Shown here: positions 11,870 through 21,894 of the stretch, piece after piece
Position numbering within the stretch: the stretch's first letter is position 1
Layout of the letters: every line of letters begins with the position of its first letter
Source: Dendrobium chrysotoxum
Lineage: Eukaryota; Streptophyta; Magnoliopsida; Asparagales; Orchidaceae
Reading direction: 5' to 3'
DNA: 64,000 nucleotides
NCBI GenBank assembly: GCA_019925795.1
Contig: CM034312.1
Span: 24,641,914-24,705,913 of the forward strand
Program-made: the position numbers and the translations under genes
The notes under the pieces: generated by a model
The model's database searches: none
Told to the model about the DNA's origin: nothing
What the model saw: only the letters and a program-made list of their open reading frames with translations

Positions 11870-12844
11870 TTATTTTAGCTTATCAATATCTTTGTTGAGC
11901 TCTCTGAAACTGGATTGTATTTGTGGGTTGGGCTGACTTGTTGCAGTGTTAGCTTGTGATGTTTCCTTCTGTTTACTTCTTTGATTCCACTCATTACATG
12001 GGGACTTTTTATGTACCTTCCAGCATGTCTCCTTTGTGTGTCTTGATTTCTTGGAATAGCTGCACCAAAAGGAAATCTTTGTCTTTAGGTTTTGAGAAAT
12101 CATTACCTCTTTCCTTCCATGACGCCTCTTTGGCTATTACCATTGCTGAACCTTCAACAATCTTTGGTTCCAACATTACCCCTCGTCGTCTTTGCTCAGC
12201 ATGAATGAGAGAAATGGTTTTATTTAGGAGGGTGTCTCCTCTTTGCTAAGGATCTGAACTCTAATTTGGTCATACTCTATATTTAATCCTGCAAGAAAGT
12301 CATACACTCTATCTTTCTCAATAAAGCTTTTTAGGATAGTCGCATCTTTCAGACACTTGGTCTCTATGCATATGTAGTAATCAAGTTCTTGCCATAAGCT
12401 TTGAAGGAGAGTGGCATATTCAGTCATGGTCTTGCTTCCTTGTTTTGTGCTTCCCACCTTGACTTTAATTTCGAAGATTTGTGCAGCATCTCGAGCTTTT
12501 GAAAAGGTTTACCTGGCAGCATCCCATATGTCTTTTGTAGTAGATAGGAACATGAAAGTATCGCTAATTTTTGGAGTCATGGAATTCCATAGCCATGACA
12601 TGATCATGGAGTCTGCTTCATCCCATGCCCAAAAATTAGGATCTTCTTCTTTTGGTCCTACCCCAAAGAGGTGATTCATCTTTCCTTTTCCTTTCAAATA
12701 GGTCTTTACAAATTGAGACTACTTCAAATAATTCATCCAATTTAAGTGATACGAATGTTGCATATTTTGAAGATCTCCTCTTCCTTGGTGCACCATAGAG
12801 TCCTCCATTTGGTCAAAGCTTTGGGAGGAATTTGCTTCAGACAT
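11870..12844 (-). pseudogene. copia gag remnant (UBN2-type capsid, broken zinc knuckle)
   Basis: The minus strand begins at an ATG at 12844-12842 (MSEANSSQSFDQ...) and continues into a capsid-like region with WDEADSMIMSWLWNSMTP, DIWDAAR, LQSLWQELDYY and a YDFLAGLNIEYDQIRVQIL segment (12224-12697). This is typical of the gag polypeptide of copia elements. A downstream knuckle-like stretch CSYSKKSRHTKETC (about 12030-12070) has lost the second cysteine of the CX2CX4HX4C pattern. Several in-frame stops and at least one frame change break the gene. Confidence 0.85.
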
Positions 12845-12992
12845 TGCGGTGACAAATGACAACGATAAAGGCTATATCAAGCAAGGCAGCAGTGCAGGCT
12901 GTGTTGGTTATAGATAGGATAACAACAACAAGGGAATGCCGACAGTGAAGGTACGACAATACAAAAAATTCAGAATTCCGGCAATGGCAATG

Positions 12993-13007
12993 AAGGCTCT
13001 GATACCA
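12993..13007 (-). other. copia primer binding site (initiator Met tRNA)
   Basis: On the minus strand the bases directly inside the 5' LTR read TGGTATCAGAGCC, the standard plant copia match to the 3' end of initiator methionine tRNA. Confidence 0.9.
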
Positions 13008-13328
13008 TGTTAAATTCAAAAAATTGGAGAAAGAAAAGCTTAATTTTATTGCACAAACTTGTCCCTATTTATAGATCTATACAAGATATCTTAATAAAGA
13101 AACAAATAATTATAGAATAATGCATAATTGCTTTAATATAATACTTCCTAAATAAGCCATCTAAATATGGAAGGAGATTATCGTGATCCAGGTGAGCCTC
13201 CTATGGATTCCCATCTTAGCTGTTGGATCAAAATGCCAAGGGGCAGTTAGGATTTAATAAGTGAGCCTCCCATGGATTTTCATCCTAGCCGTGGGATCAA
13301 AATGACAAGGGGCGGCTAAGATTTAACA
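13008..13328 (-). repeat. copia 5' LTR
   Basis: It pairs with 8326-8641 and has the same TGTTAAATTC start and GATTTAACA end. An extra TTTTA near 13043-13050 accounts for the length difference. Confidence 0.93.
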
Positions 13329-13479
13329 GTGTATAGTACAAATGTACTAAAAGTTACAAAAAATGATAAGTTATAAAAATGGCAGACCCGCATGTACTTT
13401 GACTACTACATGAAACTCTTAAATTCAGGTTTGAAAATATTGCGTGGGTTAAAATTAAAAATAATGAATTTTCTAAATT

Positions 13480-14240
13480 TTCAATTCCGATCCTCCTCAA
13501 AAGAACCGGAGTCGATAAGACAAATGTACAATTTTAAAATGCACTAAGAAACTTGATACTAAGGTTTACATTAGTCCTTTAAGGCTTCTTTAAATGAAAT
13601 TCACCATGAAATATATACTCTCGGTCTCAATACTTATATTATAATCCCTATAAAAAATTAGTATTCTAACCCGATCCTCTGTTAGCGAGCAAACTGAGTT
13701 TATAGGGTTCAAATCATAATATGAAGTTATCCAAAATCCTTGATGATGACTGTGTTGACAGAAAATCTCAACAGGGGAGATCTTAAACTTTTAAGATGCC
13801 TCTCAAAGTACTACGAAAATACAAATATTTTAAAAGTGACATTAACGTTGACCTGATGATGGCTATGTTGAAAGAAAATCTCAGCTGGAGGAGTCCACAT
13901 AAATCTCCAAGAAATGTTCCTAAATGACAAAGGGTACAAGTAGGGGGTTTAAATCTTAATAAAAACTCAAAATTTGATATTTACTAAAACTTAAATTTTA
14001 AAATGAAATTAAACACCTTAAAAACTTAAAGCAAAATACATCCGCACTCCGCAACAATTTGTCAGGGTGATAAATTTAAGCATAATTTTAGCTCACATAA
14101 GATTCATTCTCAAACAGTCTCCCGTCAGTAAGGACGTGATACATGTCTTCTGACTGGTGATTTCACTGCCAAATGACACCACAAGTAAACGATTATGATC
14201 GGGACCCTCTGACCGGGTGATTTTGCTGCCAAATGGTACA
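13480..14240. repeat. hairpin-rich segment B (diverged copy of segment A)
   Basis: Modules recur in the order seen at 5875-6640: CCGATCCTCCT...CCGGAGTCGA, CCGATCCTCTGTTAGCGAGC with an AAACTGAG arm, two GATGATG(A/G)CT(G/A)TGTTGA modules (about 13742 and 13857), the CCGCAACAATTTGTC box, CAGTCTCCCGTCAGTAAGGA, and two GCCAAATG(A/G) boxes (about 14167 and 14226). It is more A/T-rich than segment A, and some stems survive only with wobble or mismatches. No ORF is supported. Confidence 0.6.
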
Positions 14241-14575
14241 AAAAAATAAGGTCATTGCTTTTTTAATCCATATTTTGTATGAGGATCACCTGATGTTACG
14301 TGCTCAAAGGGTCTCTTCATCTGCTGCTGATATTCTTTCTCTTAAAGTTTTCACATCCCTTCTTGCTGTGGTATCTTCCTCCACCACAGCTTTTGAAATG
14401 TTTGTGGGTCTTATTGGGCCCCGATACAAAAATCAGGAAAATCATCATTTAGCTATTGGCAAAGTTTCTATGTACATTTACTAGCGTATATAGCTGAACT
14501 AATATTGTGCAATAAAAAATTTGTTTGTGTTTTGAATAAGATTTTTGTCAAGCTCATTTTGTTTATATTATCCAG

Positions 14576-14755
14576 CAGTCCCTCGTACAACAATGGGTTG
14601 GTCTAATGTCCTTTGAATTTGCTTGTTATTGGGAGCTTCGACATCATGGAGCTTTCCCTTCTGAATGTCAGCAATGCAATTCATCGTTTGCTAACTCTTT
14701 TATGTTATTGTACTGGATGTTAAATGCAAAAAAGTTAGTCTTCGAATACCTTTGA
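14576..14755 (+). CDS. candidate host exon, unknown product
   Basis: A splice-acceptor-like TATTATCCAG precedes 59 open codons ending in TGA. The translation starts QSLVQQWVGLMSFEFACYW and then reads ELRHHGAFPSECQQCNSSFA, which has protein-like composition with a CX2C pair. I do not recognise the family. No matching upstream exon with a clear donor was found; the open frame at 14233-14484 is a possible neighbour. The call rests only on the splice signal and composition. Confidence 0.25.
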   Translation, partial: QSLVQQWVGLMSFEFACYWELRHHGAFPSECQQCNSSFANSFMLLYWMLNAKKLVFEYL

Positions 14756-16336
14756 TTTTTTGCATGCAAAGTGAATGGTGAGGTGGGCCAATGCTTCATT
14801 TCACTTGCATTGTGTATTGTTTATGTTGGATTTAAATTTGTGCATTAGAATCTTAATAACAAGCAATGATAGGAGGTTTGAGAGAAAGAAAAGAGAGAAT
14901 AAGAGAGAAAAGGTATAAGAATATTATTAGATTTTGGTATCATAAATTATAAGACTAATGTGATATGAGTCCATTAGTATGTTCGAATATGATCAGCTCA
15001 TTCTTTGACCTCTTATTTATAATTTATGTCAAGATTCAATGCTTTAAGTATGCTAATGATCATGTAATACAAGTAAAATTACATTGGTAGGCTTAATAAT
15101 ATTTATTGAAAAATGTCTAAGTCTTGTTGGCTAATGGTTATTTAATTGTTGGGGCAACTCATAAGTTATAAGTTGAGGGTGTGTTCATTTGATGATCATG
15201 GTGGTTGAATTTTCTTCTGTGACTTAACTAGCGAGTTATCTTTGTTGGATCCAAATTTTTTTGTAGATGACATCCGATATTACTAGCAAGCAATCCTTTA
15301 GGCAGGAATTAGGGAATCTGGAGAGGCTTTGGTGAGCATGGAGAGTGTGAGAGTGACCAAAATGTAGATTACACTAAAAAAATATCTAAAAATCATGAAT
15401 ATATTAAGTAACAAACCAAATGTTCCTCCTCATCTCTTATTTATAGGGCTTGAATAGTTATAGAAAAGCCTACACAATGAAAAAAATGACAAACACAAGT
15501 AAATATTTAAGAATGAACCATTACAAGCTATGCATAACACATGGATATAGCCCTCGGTCCTAGGTTGAATGCTTTGGGTGAGTAACCTTGTTTGAGTCTT
15601 CACCAGTAGGTGTGCCGGGAGAGTCCCGGAAAAAAATAATGTAGGACGAGTATATTTTGACAAGTCCTTTGCACATAGAGTCGAGTCTCTAGGGACTATT
15701 TTGACCTTTGGACGTGAAGGAGAGTCTCTCGAGTGATGTTGATCGGGAGTTGAGGATCATCCAAGTCCCGGGGGTTGTAGTCATTAACCCTTGAGGTATG
15801 CATTTCCTGTAGCTGGATGTAGGGATGTTAGCTGGAGCTTGATAGTTCTTGCAATGAAGAATGACTTAGGTAGGCTGATCTCTGTCAAGACGAGTGCCCC
15901 TCTAGTATATGGAAGATACTGTATGAGTTCTTGATATGTGTGGTCGGGATGGCTTTTCAATTGTTTCAGAATGAACAAATGAAACCTTTTCAAGGTGTCT
16001 TACATGTAAACTTCTTTTTGTTCTGCTACTCTTAGAGCTGGTTTGATTCTTTTTTTTTTCCCATCAAATGAAATTTTGCATGTGGATTGTATTAAGTGTT
16101 ATAATTTGGTAAATTGTAATGAGATGTTAGTTGCTGTGATTTTGTCATAATTTTGACATAATTTATGTGAGAAGCATTAAACTCTTTTAACTTTCTCTTC
16201 CTGAAGAATGTATACGTTGAATTATAGGGGAATTCATGCTTAACAATATGTGAAGCGTTGTAAATCAGTTATCTTCATGAGTTGTCTCTTCTAACTCTTA
16301 AGTCTTAACAGAAGATGGTAAATTATCGGGGACTTA
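14756..16336. other. no gene recognised
   Basis: A/T-rich sequence with short open frames on both strands (for example 15430-15663 and 15784-15993 minus) that match nothing I recognise. It could be an intron of a host gene or decayed repeat sequence. Confidence 0.4.
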
Positions 16337-16467
16337 TGTTTCATTTGGGATAGTTTTTTTATTATTTTTTAAAGTAATTTTTAAGTACAAAAAAATTTTG
16401 AACTACAAAATTTTGTGCTAGTAATTTATTTTAAAAAAGCAGTAAGAAAGCTGTTCCAAACGAAGCC
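16337..16467. mobile_element. Tourist-like MITE copy 1
   Basis: A fold-back element whose ends relate to GGCTTCGTTTGGGAC. The left end is TGTTTCATTTGGGATAG after TTA (16334-16336), and the right end is CTGTTCCAAACGAAGCC. Inner arms pair as poly-T/A-rich stems. The TTA is retained on the left only. Confidence 0.7.
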
Positions 16468-16499
16468 AGCTTTACATCATTTCTTTTTTCCTACTTTTA

Positions 16500-16610
16500 A
16501 GAGATTTTTCACTAAAAAGCAGTTTTTTAATGCAAACTCTTTTTGAATTAGAATTTTTTATTAAAAAATTGATTTAGAAAACAATAAGAAAGTTATCCCA
16601 AAAGAAGCTC
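16500..16610. mobile_element. Tourist-like MITE, 5'-degraded copy
   Basis: The right half (AACAATAAGAAAGTTATCCC then AAAAGAAGCTC) matches the right arms of the neighbouring MITEs. The left terminus is not recognisable. It directly abuts copy 3. Confidence 0.5.
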
Positions 16611-16612
16611 TA

Positions 16613-16732
16613 GGTTTCGCTTGGGACGGCTTTATTACTGCTTCTTAAAGTAGCATTTTAGTTAAAAAATTAAAATTTTGTTACTAGAAAATTGTTTTAA
16701 GAAGTAGTAAGAAAGCTGTCCCAAACGAGTCA
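16613..16732. mobile_element. Tourist-like MITE copy 3
   Basis: The left end GGTTTCGCTTGGGACGGC pairs with the right end GCTGTCCCAAACGAGTC. It is flanked by CTA on the left and ATTA on the right, so the TTA target duplication is imperfect. The inner arms GCTTCTTAAAG...TTTAAGAAGTAG also pair. Confidence 0.72.
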
Positions 16733-17315
16733 TTAGTCTTTGTTTAGCTTTTAATTACATTTTAAGGAGATCGTTTATTTTGTAGAATTGGAATGTTGCT
16801 TAGATCTTCCAATACCAATTTCTTTAATGATAGGCTGGTAAATGTCCAGGTTTGATCCATTAAGACTCCAGCTTAGTATTTGGCTTAACGCTACCTTGTA
16901 TGATCACTAGCCTAGTCAGGCTTTTCATAGGATGACTCAATTCGACCTTGAATTTAATCAGGCTTGCCTCATTAAATAAATTCAAATTCGGTTTTGAGCC
17001 AAAATTTAATTAGATTATTTATCAATTTTCTATCTATAGTCCATACATATTTGGGTACTTAGATCTATAAAATAAATTCATATGTGAATTTACATGCATT
17101 CATATATATAGATAAATTTTAATCTAGAGCGAACTCGAGTCAATTCAAGCACAGCTAAATTCAAATTTGATTCGATGTAGATCGAGTTAGCTGGTTGATC
17201 ATATCCTTTTACAAAGGATCATCGATGCGCAAGTAAATTTGTAGCCCTACTTGAATGAATGCCTCTAGTTAAAGCCTGATATATTCTTCATTGAATAATG
17301 TTTCTTATTTTTTTA

Positions 17316-17421
17316 GGCTTCATTTGTGATGATTTTTTTATTGCTTCTTAAAATGATTTTTTAGTATAAAAATTTTAAAGCTGCTTTAAAAAATAATAAG
17401 AAAGCCGTCCGAAATGAAGCC
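17316..17421. mobile_element. Tourist-like MITE copy 4
   Basis: TTA precedes GGCTTCATTTGTGATG, and the right end is CGTCCGAAATGAAGCC followed by TCA. The length is about 106 bp and the arms pair throughout. Confidence 0.72.
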
Positions 17422-18000
17422 TCAGTTTAAATTATTTTCAACACATTCCTAATGACATGTGCAATGTACATAAATATGTGTGGTGTGTAATGAATGAGCC
17501 AATATCTCTTTTTTTTGGGTCAATAATATTGAAATATATTGGTTTACATACACACTTAACATACACAAACACGCATGTGTGCGCACATGAAAAATGTGAA
17601 GCAAAATGTTGGATTCCCAAGTTAAAAAAAGTGTAAGCTCTATACTGCAATGCATATAAGATAAATCATTTTATTTTTATATATTTAAAAAATTAAAATA
17701 TAATAAGATAATTTAAATTAAAAAAATTAAAATAAGAAAATTTAATACTGACTAAAATATAAATTTTAATCACTTATATTGAAAAAAATTATTTTATTGT
17801 ACTGATAATAAAATAATCATTCAATTCTTTCAGAATATAAGGAATATGTCTTATAAATTATAAAATTTTTATCATCTTATATTTTATATTTTTAAAATAA
17901 TAAATTTAAATAATTTTTTTTTAAGTGGCCAATGCCAGTCTCAAGCAGGAATGAAAAAGTTAAGGAAATATTTGAAAAATCTAATTGTTTTTTGCACTAA
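17422..18000. other. A/T-rich intergenic sequence
   Basis: Very A/T-rich with no recognisable gene. A CA/GT-alternating stretch lies near 17550-17590. Confidence 0.4.
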
Positions 18001-18441
18001 ATTTTTTTTTTTGATTCCGCCACTGCCATGGGTCGGTTGAGAGGCAGCAGACGATCTGGCAGACTTGTGTGGTGGATTTGGCGGCTGGGTTGCGGCTGTC
18101 TGGCAGGTTTGCGGGCAGCGAGTTGGCAGGGTGTGGTTGGTAGAGTGGAGTAGGAAAGGAGGAGAGAAAGTAAAGGAAGAATTTCAAGTAAATAAAAATT
18201 AAATTTTTGCTAATCTTTTTGTATATTTTCCCGCATCAATTTTCGCCGGCAAAATTTTCGGTGGAAATTGCCGCTGGAAATCCGTTGAAAAATTTTCAGC
18301 TGAATTTTTTCGCCGGTAATTATTTTCCTACGGACGATTTATCGGCAGATTCGCTTCTGTCGGAACTCTACCAGATATCACTAAATTTCCGACAGAAAAG
18401 TCCGGCAAAAATGATTGATTTTCCTGTACGTAGTACCATAG
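18001..18441. mobile_element. CACTA-like terminal fragment
   Basis: A G-rich stretch (18017-18185) is followed by sequence full of short CGCCGG, CGGTGG and CCGACAG words in both orientations, ending GATTTTCCTGTACGTAGTAC. This matches the organisation of the right end of the CACTA element at 53160-53660 (G-rich exon-like part, subterminal CCGGTAA words, TTTTTCTGTAGTG end). The terminus is degraded and no partner end was found. Confidence 0.4.
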
Positions 18442-18682
18442 GCTTGTCCTTTGATCTCTTTTAGCTGGTTGGGTTGACTTGATCTGAACATAAGTGACTT
18501 GAGATATACATATTCTAATTAGATTTCTTCTATTAAGTCCAAACATTTTATTTCTATCTTCTTTCATTTAAAAACCCCAAGTTCATTTGACACCAATGTC
18601 AAACAAAGCTAGGACATGATAAAGTATGACTAGACAAAATAGCATTACCTTCTAAAGGTTACTAATTTGTCATCATTTGCAG

Positions 18683-18727
18683 GTGACAAAGTTTCAAAGG
18701 ATGGGATTAACAAGGAGTGGGCCCTTG
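18683..18727 (+). CDS. candidate host micro-exon, unknown product
   Basis: A 45-nt stretch lies between an acceptor (CATCATTTGCAG) and a donor (CCCTTG|GTATGTTG), both close to plant consensus. One frame reads DKVSKDGINKEWAL, with partial codons at each end. Its partners are unknown. If real, the 14.5-22 kb region belongs to a plus-strand host gene with large MITE-filled introns. Confidence 0.3.
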
Positions 18728-19034
18728 GTATGTTGATGAATTTTTACTCTATTTGATATGCCAAACCCTGAAATGCATTTTGTAGGTGGCATATTTTGGC
18801 TTGTGCTTTCTAATTGGTGGACCCTTCTTTGCTCTTCTCATTACAATTGTGTTCCTCCTTCCCTGCAATTTGTCAACATATCAGAGAAAGTGCTTTTGTC
18901 TTGCGCTTCCTTTAACGTGGTCAATATTTGTTTTCCAAACGCGTAAACCTTTTTGAATTCTTCCAGTTCATGAAATGTAAAATTGGACTAAATATACTAA
19001 TATTGATCATATTTGTGTTTAACTTACAAACTTG

Positions 19035-19080
19035 TGTTTCATTTGGTATAGTTTTCTTAAAAACGACTTTTTAGTATATT
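19035..19080. mobile_element. Tourist-like MITE half copy
   Basis: GTTTCATTTGGTATAGTTTT and the following CGACTTTTTAGTA match the left arm of the neighbouring MITEs. No right arm follows. Confidence 0.4.
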
Positions 19081-19254
19081 AAAATATACGTATATTCATC
19101 AACTCAAAGATTTAAACTTATACATAATGCCGGTCAACTATACACATTTATATACTGATTTTTTTTAACATTTATATACTGATATTTTTTTTAACATTTA
19201 TGTATTGATATATTTTTTTAAAAAACTATTCAATGATTTAAACATAAATTTTCT

Positions 19255-20092
19255 CACTAGACATTTGCAAGAGGATGTACCTTGGTGTATGCTTTTTGCT
19301 GATGATATTCTTCTTGTTGATAAGACTAGAGAGGGAGTTGAAGGTAAACTTGAATTTGGAGGTCAACCTTAGAATCTAAAGGTTTTCGCTTGAGTAGATC
19401 TAAAACGGAATATATGGAGTGTAATTTTAGTAGTAATAGACCTAATGAGGGGATTGTGACTTTGGGCGATAAAGTCATTAATAAGAGTACACATTTTAGA
19501 TATCTTAGATCTATTGTTCAGAGTGATGATGAAATAGATGGGGATATTATCAGCAGAATTTGAGTTGGATGGTTGAAGTGGAGGAATGCATCGAGCTTGT
19601 TGTGTGATAGAAAAGTCCCCCTCAAACTTAAGGGAAAATTCTATAAGATGGTGGTGAGACCTGCAATGATTTATGGTGCCGAATGTTGGCCATTTAAGAG
19701 AAGCATAATGCTAAGTTAAGTGTTGCAGATCAGATGAGGATGCTCAGGTGGATGAGTGTCTTTACCCTTAGAGATAGGATACAAAATGAGCATATACGTG
19801 AAAAGGTTGGAGTAGCTCTAGTGGAAGATAAGATTAGAGAGAGTTGTCTTAAATGGTTTGGTCACATAAAATGGCGGTCTTCCGATGACCCGGATAGGAA
19901 AGTAGAGGTATTAGATTTGACTTATGTTAAGAAAGGTAGAGGTAGACCTAAAAAGACTTGGTTAGAAAATATTAGAAATGATCTTTCTTCATTAGATTTA
20001 AACGAGGATTTGACTTTTAATAAGACACAATGGAGAAAAAGAATTCATGTAGCTGACCCCACATAGTGGGACAAGGCTTGATGTTGTTGTAT
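19255..20092 (+). pseudogene. 5'-truncated RTE-type LINE fragment (RT C-terminal part)
   Basis: It starts within the reverse transcriptase at VPWCMLFADDILLVDKT (19278-19330), which holds the catalytic FADD. It continues through HRACCVIEKSPSNL (about 19588-19632) and, after frame changes, an open part at 19734-20066: MRMLRWMSVFTLRDRIQNEH, VGVALVEDKIRESCLKWFGH, GRGRPKKTWLENIRNDL and WRKRIHVADPT. This is the conserved C-terminus of plant RTE-clade LINEs. The 3' end is a short TGATGTTGTTGT tail. The 5' truncation is usual for LINE copies; stops and frame changes make it non-functional. Confidence 0.88.
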
Positions 20093-20105
20093 TCAATGAT
20101 TTAAA

Positions 20106-20232
20106 CTTTTTTTTTTCTTTATTAGATTTAGATGAGAATTTAACCTTTAACGGACACAAAGGAGAAAAAGGATTCATATAACCGATTGCACATAATGGGA
20201 TAAAAGCTTGTTGTTGTTGTTGTTGTTGTAAT
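20106..20232 (+). mobile_element. second RTE LINE 3' tail with (TTG)n
   Basis: A diverged copy of the RTE terminal coding sequence (TTAGATTTAGATGAGAATTT, AGAAAAAGGATTCATATAAC) ends in seven TTG repeats (about 20208-20229). It lies immediately after the first RTE tail and is truncated to about 125 bp. Confidence 0.75.
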
Positions 20233-20325
20233 GATGAGAATTGAAGGGGAGTCATGCCTATTCAACATCAGTAGGCATAAAGATTGCGTAATTCACATGT
20301 TTTATGTTTGTTGGAGTTAATTTTA

Positions 20326-20444
20326 AGCTTCGTTTGGGACGGTTTTTTTATTGCTTCTTAAAACAGAGTTTTAGTACTAAATTTTAATTTTTGTACTAAA
20401 ACTCTGTTTTAAAAAGCAATAAAAAAGTCATCCCAAATGAAACC
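20326..20444. mobile_element. Tourist-like MITE copy 5
   Basis: A near-perfect 119-bp fold-back flanked by TTA on both sides (20323-20325 and 20445-20447). The left arm AGCTTCGTTTGGGACGG pairs with TCATCCCAAATGAAACC. The inner arms include AAAACAGAGTTTTAGTAC and its complement. It is the best-preserved hairpin of the cluster. Confidence 0.85.
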
Positions 20445-20692
20445 TTAGTTGAACTGGAAAATGTTATCCTAATTATTTCACTTGTAATAGCATAATAAGC
20501 TTTCAAACCCAAAGATGATTAAATGATCTTAAAAAAAAAAAGAAATCAGATTTTGCTATAGTGGTTTTAATCTAATTTGTAGCATTGTCATTGCCAGGTC
20601 TCAAGTCTTGAATGAGAAAATGGAGGGTTGCATTAAGCATAAAATTTATCAAACAATTAAGATATAAATCATTTAATACATTGTGTTACTTA

Positions 20693-20782
20693 ATAGGATA
20701 TAATGGAGAAATTTTGATTCATATAACAAGCATCACGTAGTGGGATAAATGTTTGATGTTGTTGCTGTTGCTGCTCGTTTTA
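20693..20782 (+). mobile_element. third RTE LINE 3' tail
   Basis: AGGATATAATGGAGAAATTT, then a GATTCATATAAC-like stretch, ACGTAGTGGGATAAATG, and a TTGATGTTGTTGCTGTTGC tail. It matches the last approximately 90 bp of the RTE fragment at 19255-20092. Confidence 0.65.
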
Positions 20783-21126
20783 GCCTAATTTGTAACAAGG
20801 CAATTGTCTTAATTATCGCAATTTTTATTTTTTGAAAATTAAAATTAAAATAATTTCTTTTTATTATTTTGTACTGGTGTGCTATTCCACACAAATATTG
20901 AGAGCCGGGAAGTAAATGATTATTATTGTTGCATGAAATAGAATGGGAGTTGTTTAGAGAGGATTAAGTAGTGGATAAAAACAAATGATGTTACAAAGCA
21001 CTCATAAAAATTTTTAGCAACTAATCTTGATATAGTTTATGAAACGACTGAAATTGGTAATGATCTGACTGATTCGATCTATAACATCGAGTCTTATCTT
21101 TACATCAAAATTATTAAATAACATTA
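20783..21126. other. no gene recognised
   Basis: A/T-rich sequence between the third RTE tail and MITE copy 6. Nothing supported. Confidence 0.4.
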
Positions 21127-21257
21127 GGCTTCGTTTGGGGCAGCTTTTTTTACTGTTGTCTAAAGCAGCTTTTTAGTACAAAAATTTTTTAGTTAAAAAA
21201 TGTTTATACTAAAAAAATGCTTTAAAAAACAATAAGAAAACCGCCCCAAACAAAATC
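21127..21257. mobile_element. Tourist-like MITE copy 6
   Basis: TTA (21124-21126 and 21258-21260) flanks a 131-bp fold-back. The left arm GGCTTCGTTTGGGGCAGC pairs with CCGCCCCAAACAAAATC. The TTA duplication and the G-G-C-T-T-C-G-T-T-T-G-G end fit the PIF/Harbinger-derived Tourist group. Confidence 0.85.
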
Positions 21258-21433
21258 TTAAACTTTATTTCCCTTAATTTATGTACAAGGAAACTAGAGT
21301 TAAAGTTTTATTAAACTAGTTGTTTTCATCATATTTGAAAGCAGAAACTACAGCAAGCTATTCTACTGTTTTTACTGATCATAGAAGATTTCCTTTACAT
21401 GGTATTTATGTTTTTTTACCTTCTCTTTTCCAG

Positions 21434-21581
21434 AAAGAAGCGTTCTATAAGAAAAGAAAAAATAAAGTGCAGCCCAGCTTCATCCTACATAGTTGGATAT
21501 TGTTCTTCAATTCTATCTTCTGGACCACTTCATATCTTTAATGAGCATCACTATCTTTTGCATGTCACTACCATAATCTAG
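21434..21581 (+). CDS. weak candidate terminal exon, unknown product
   Basis: An acceptor-like CTTCTCTTTTCCAG is followed by an open frame KKRSIRKEKIKCSPASSYIV, then GYCSSILSSGPLHIFNEHHY, to a TAG at 21579-21581. The upstream open frame runs through the putative intron, so splicing is not required to explain the ORF. Family unknown. Confidence 0.15.
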
Positions 21582-21636
21582 CTCAAGCTAGATTAGGAAT
21601 AAAATCTTTGGCATTAGCTTTATTCCTGTTCACATT

Positions 21637-21894
21637 TTAATGGCAATAAACTCCTTTGGTCCACCTATAATTAAAATCTGATAGGTCCTTAGTTGGCATC
21701 TTTTCATTCTTTCTTTTTTGGCGTTTGTTTTTGGAAGAGAGCTTAGCCTTTATGTTTCTTGTTCCTCTACAGAAGAACCAGTGTTGGATGATGTGCTTTT
21801 CATTCGCATAACTGCAGTTTCTCTTCAGTTTAGCTATCTTAAAGCACTCTTCCATTGCAAAGAAAGTTCTCAATTATTGAGCTATTTCATGTAA
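21637..21894. other. ambiguous coding potential on both strands
   Basis: On the plus strand, an acceptor CCTCTACAG (to 21772) precedes 39 open codons EPVLDDVLFIRITAVSLQFS...LLSYFM ending at TAA 21892-21894, plausible as a last exon. On the minus strand, an overlapping 78-codon frame (21637-21873) contains MRTFFAMEECFKIAKLKRNC and a Lys-rich stretch, which could be a transposon fragment. I cannot choose between them. Confidence 0.2.

Larger units (their letters stand above)
8326..13328 (-). mobile_element. decayed Ty1/copia LTR retrotransposon
   Basis: Two related terminal repeats (316 and 321 bp) start TGTTAAATTC and end GATTTAACA. Reading on the minus strand, a primer site for initiator-Met tRNA follows the 5' LTR, then gag, protease, integrase, reverse transcriptase and RNase H in copia order, then a purine tract. 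Flanking pentamers are GTGTG (8321-8325) and GTGTA (13329-13333), a 4/5 match to a 5-bp target duplication. The LTRs differ at many sites and the coding region has many stops and frame changes, so it is an old, inactive copy. It is inserted into the hairpin-rich complex. Confidence 0.93.
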
